Assembly: GCA_043821725.1 (NCBI GenBank)
Contig: JBDRCM010000004.1
Coordinates: forward strand, 1 to 7,149
Direction of reading: 5' to 3'
Source: CAYHSR01 sp043821725
GTDB lineage: Bacteria > Patescibacteriota > Patescibacteriia > Magasanikbacterales > GWA2-37-8
DNA: 7,149 nucleotides
Shown here piece by piece: positions 5,781 to 7,149 of this stretch (position 1 is the stretch's first letter; each line of letters begins with the position of its first letter). A program made the position numbers and the translations under genes. The notes below the pieces were generated by a model, which worked only from the letters and a program-made list of their open reading frames with translations, was not told the DNA's origin and ran no database searches.

Positions 5781-7149
5781 AAGCATTGAATGAACTTACA
5801 ATAAAGCAAGCAAGTCAAGGACTTGCCAATAAAGAATTTTCCAGTGCAGATCTCACTAAAAGCTGTCTTGATAGAATTAAAGAAAGAAATAAAACCATTA
5901 ATGCTTTTATTACAGTTTGCACAAAGCAGGCCATTGTTGAAGCAAAAAAAGCAGATCAACTGATTAAAGAAGGCAAAGCAAAGCCATTAACCGGGATCCC
6001 ATTTGCTATTAAAGATGCAATATGTGCGCGAAAAGTATTGTCAACAGGGGCATCAAAAATATTAGGAAATTATGTGCCTGAATTTGACGCCACAGTTATT
6101 TCTAAAATACGAGCGCAAGGCGCTGTATTAGTTGGCAAAAATAATTGTGACACATTCGGACATGGAGCCAGCAATGAAAATAGCATGTATGGGCCTGTTA
6201 AAAATCCGCATGATTTAAACAGGGTGGCTGGAGGATCATCAGGCGGATCAGCGGCTGCAGTAGCAGACAATATGTGTTTGTTTGCTGTTGGCGAAGATAC
6301 AGGCGGGTCAGTAAGACAGCCAGCTTCTTTTTGTGGTGTGGTTGGTTTAAGACCCAGCTATGGGCGCAATTCAAGGTTTGGAATTATGCCGATGGCATCT
6401 TCTTTAGATACACCCGGACCTATTACAAAGACAGTGGAGGATTGCGCCATCGTCCAACAGGTTATGGCTGGTACGGACGCACTTGACGCAACCACTGTTT
6501 CTGATTTAGTCCCTAATTATGTTTTTGAGCTAAGCAAAGAAATTAAGGGTGCAATCATAGGCGTTCCAAAACAATATCTTGAATTGCAGGGTCTTGATGA
6601 ACAAGTAAAAGAAAAATTTTTAAATTCAATTGAAAATCTTAAAAAATCAGGATGCAAAATACTTGACATAAGCATGCCTTATACAAAATACGCGATTGCC
6701 GTTTATTACATAATCGTGCCAAGTGAAGTGAGCTCAAATTTGGCTCGGTTGGACGGTGTAAGATATGGCACGCGCGTTGTCGGTAAAAATTTGGATGAAA
6801 TGTACTGTAAATCACGATCCCAAGGTTTTCCTGAAGAAGTTAAACGCAGGATTTTAATAGGCACTTATGCTTTGTCAGCTGGCTATTATGATGCATATTA
6901 CAAAAAAGCTCAATCAGTAAGAACTTTGATTAAAAAAGATTTTGAAAATGCTTTTAAAAAGGTTGACGTGATAATGACTCCAACATCTCCGTTTACAGCA
7001 TTTAAGATCGGAGAAAAAGTTGATGATCCATTGGCAATGTATATGGCAGACGTTATGGTTAGCCCGCCCGCTGTGGCTGGAATGCCGGCTATTTCAGTGC
7101 CTGTTGGAGTTGACAGTAATAATTTGCCAATTGGAGTTCAGATTATCGG
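5777..7149 (+). CDS. gatA: Asp/Glu-tRNA amidotransferase subunit A (GatA), 3' end outside window
   Basis: The amidase subunit that hydrolyses glutamine and supplies ammonia to GatB for making Gln-tRNA(Gln) and/or Asn-tRNA(Asn). The frame starts with the ATG overlapping the gatC stop and is open to the right edge: 457 residues, so roughly 30 are missing against the usual length of about 485. The amidase signature is complete. The Ser-cisSer-Lys triad is K79 (in GIPFAIKD), S154 (in GGSSGGSAAA) and S178 (in EDTGGSVRQPASFCG). The glutamine-binding residues R358 (in EEVKRRI) and D425 (in MYMADVM) also fall at the numbering of the Staphylococcus aureus enzyme, so there is no net insertion or deletion. 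Differences from common GatA are E173 in the GEDTGGS loop and NCDTFGHG at residues 123-130, where most proteins have NMDEFAMG. There is no Shine-Dalgarno; translation probably depends on coupling to gatC. gatB is not in the window. Confidence 0.97.
   Translation, partial: MKALNELTIKQASQGLANKEFSSADLTKSCLDRIKERNKTINAFITVCTKQAIVEAKKADQLIKEGKAKPLTGIPFAIKDAICARKVLSTGASKILGNYVPEFDATVISKIRAQGAVLVGKNNCDTFGHGASNENSMYGPVKNPHDLNRVAGGSSGGSAAAVADNMCLFAVGEDTGGSVRQPASFCGVVGLRPSYGRNSRFGIMPMASSLDTPGPITKTVEDCAIVQQVMAGTDALDATTVSDLVPNYVFELSKEIKGAIIGVPKQYLELQGLDEQVKEKFLNSIENLKKSGCKILDISMPYTKYAIAVYYIIVPSEVSSNLARLDGVRYGTRVVGKNLDEMYCKSRSQGFPEEVKRRILIGTYALSAGYYDAYYKKAQSVRTLIKKDFENAFKKVDVIMTPTSPFTAFKIGEKVDDPLAMYMADVMVSPPAVAGMPAISVPVGVDSNNLPIGVQII

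Noticed and set aside
6274..6486. A 70-codon plus-strand frame inside gatA
   Set aside because: It overlaps the conserved GatA amidase core in another frame and encodes an unpatterned Trp/Arg/Tyr-rich peptide.

Overview
The window reads as a piece of a compact, A+T-rich bacterial genome with tightly packed genes all on the + strand. The best fit is a member of the Candidate Phyla Radiation (Patescibacteria), perhaps a Parcubacteria-type lineage. This rests on a giant unrecognised coiled-coil/linker protein, a secreted protein resembling the DUF5667 family, and a GatA whose sequence variants (such as a GEDTGGS active-site loop) resemble patescibacterial GatA proteins as I remember them. That assignment is inference from family resemblance, not a search result. 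The genetic code appears standard: gatC ends in a TGA inside an ATGA overlap with gatA, so TGA is not being read as glycine.

Layout. (1) Positions 1-3341 hold the 3' part of a very large gene, open through the left edge, encoding at least 1113 residues. It has a charged helical N-terminal part with hydrophobic segments, a Pro/Asp/Ser-rich linker with a dozen PD motifs, a folded middle region, Thr/Pro/Gly linkers and a small beta-rich C-terminal domain. (2) After a 103-bp A+T-rich gap comes a two-gene unit: a secreted helical protein with a DUF5667-like segment (3445-4494) and, 3 bases later, uppP (4498-5277), the undecaprenyl-diphosphate phosphatase that recycles the lipid carrier for peptidoglycan synthesis. 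(3) The 209-bp gap 5278-5486 contains a striking nested palindrome (5326-5395, 33 paired positions around a 4-nt loop, itself built from two smaller palindromes). A good extended -10 promoter follows, placed so that transcription would begin at or next to the gatC start codon. (4) gatC (5487-5780) and gatA (5777 to the right edge) overlap by 4 bases. They encode two subunits of the GatCAB amidotransferase that corrects Glu-tRNA(Gln) and/or Asp-tRNA(Asn). All GatA residues I know to be catalytic or glutamine-binding are present at the canonical numbering.

The two halves are functionally separate: envelope proteins on the left, translation fidelity on the right, divided by the palindromic element and a fresh promoter. 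I see no tRNA, rRNA, CRISPR, transposase or phage gene. The most interesting signals are the nested palindrome, the predicted leaderless gatC transcript, and the architecture of the giant protein.
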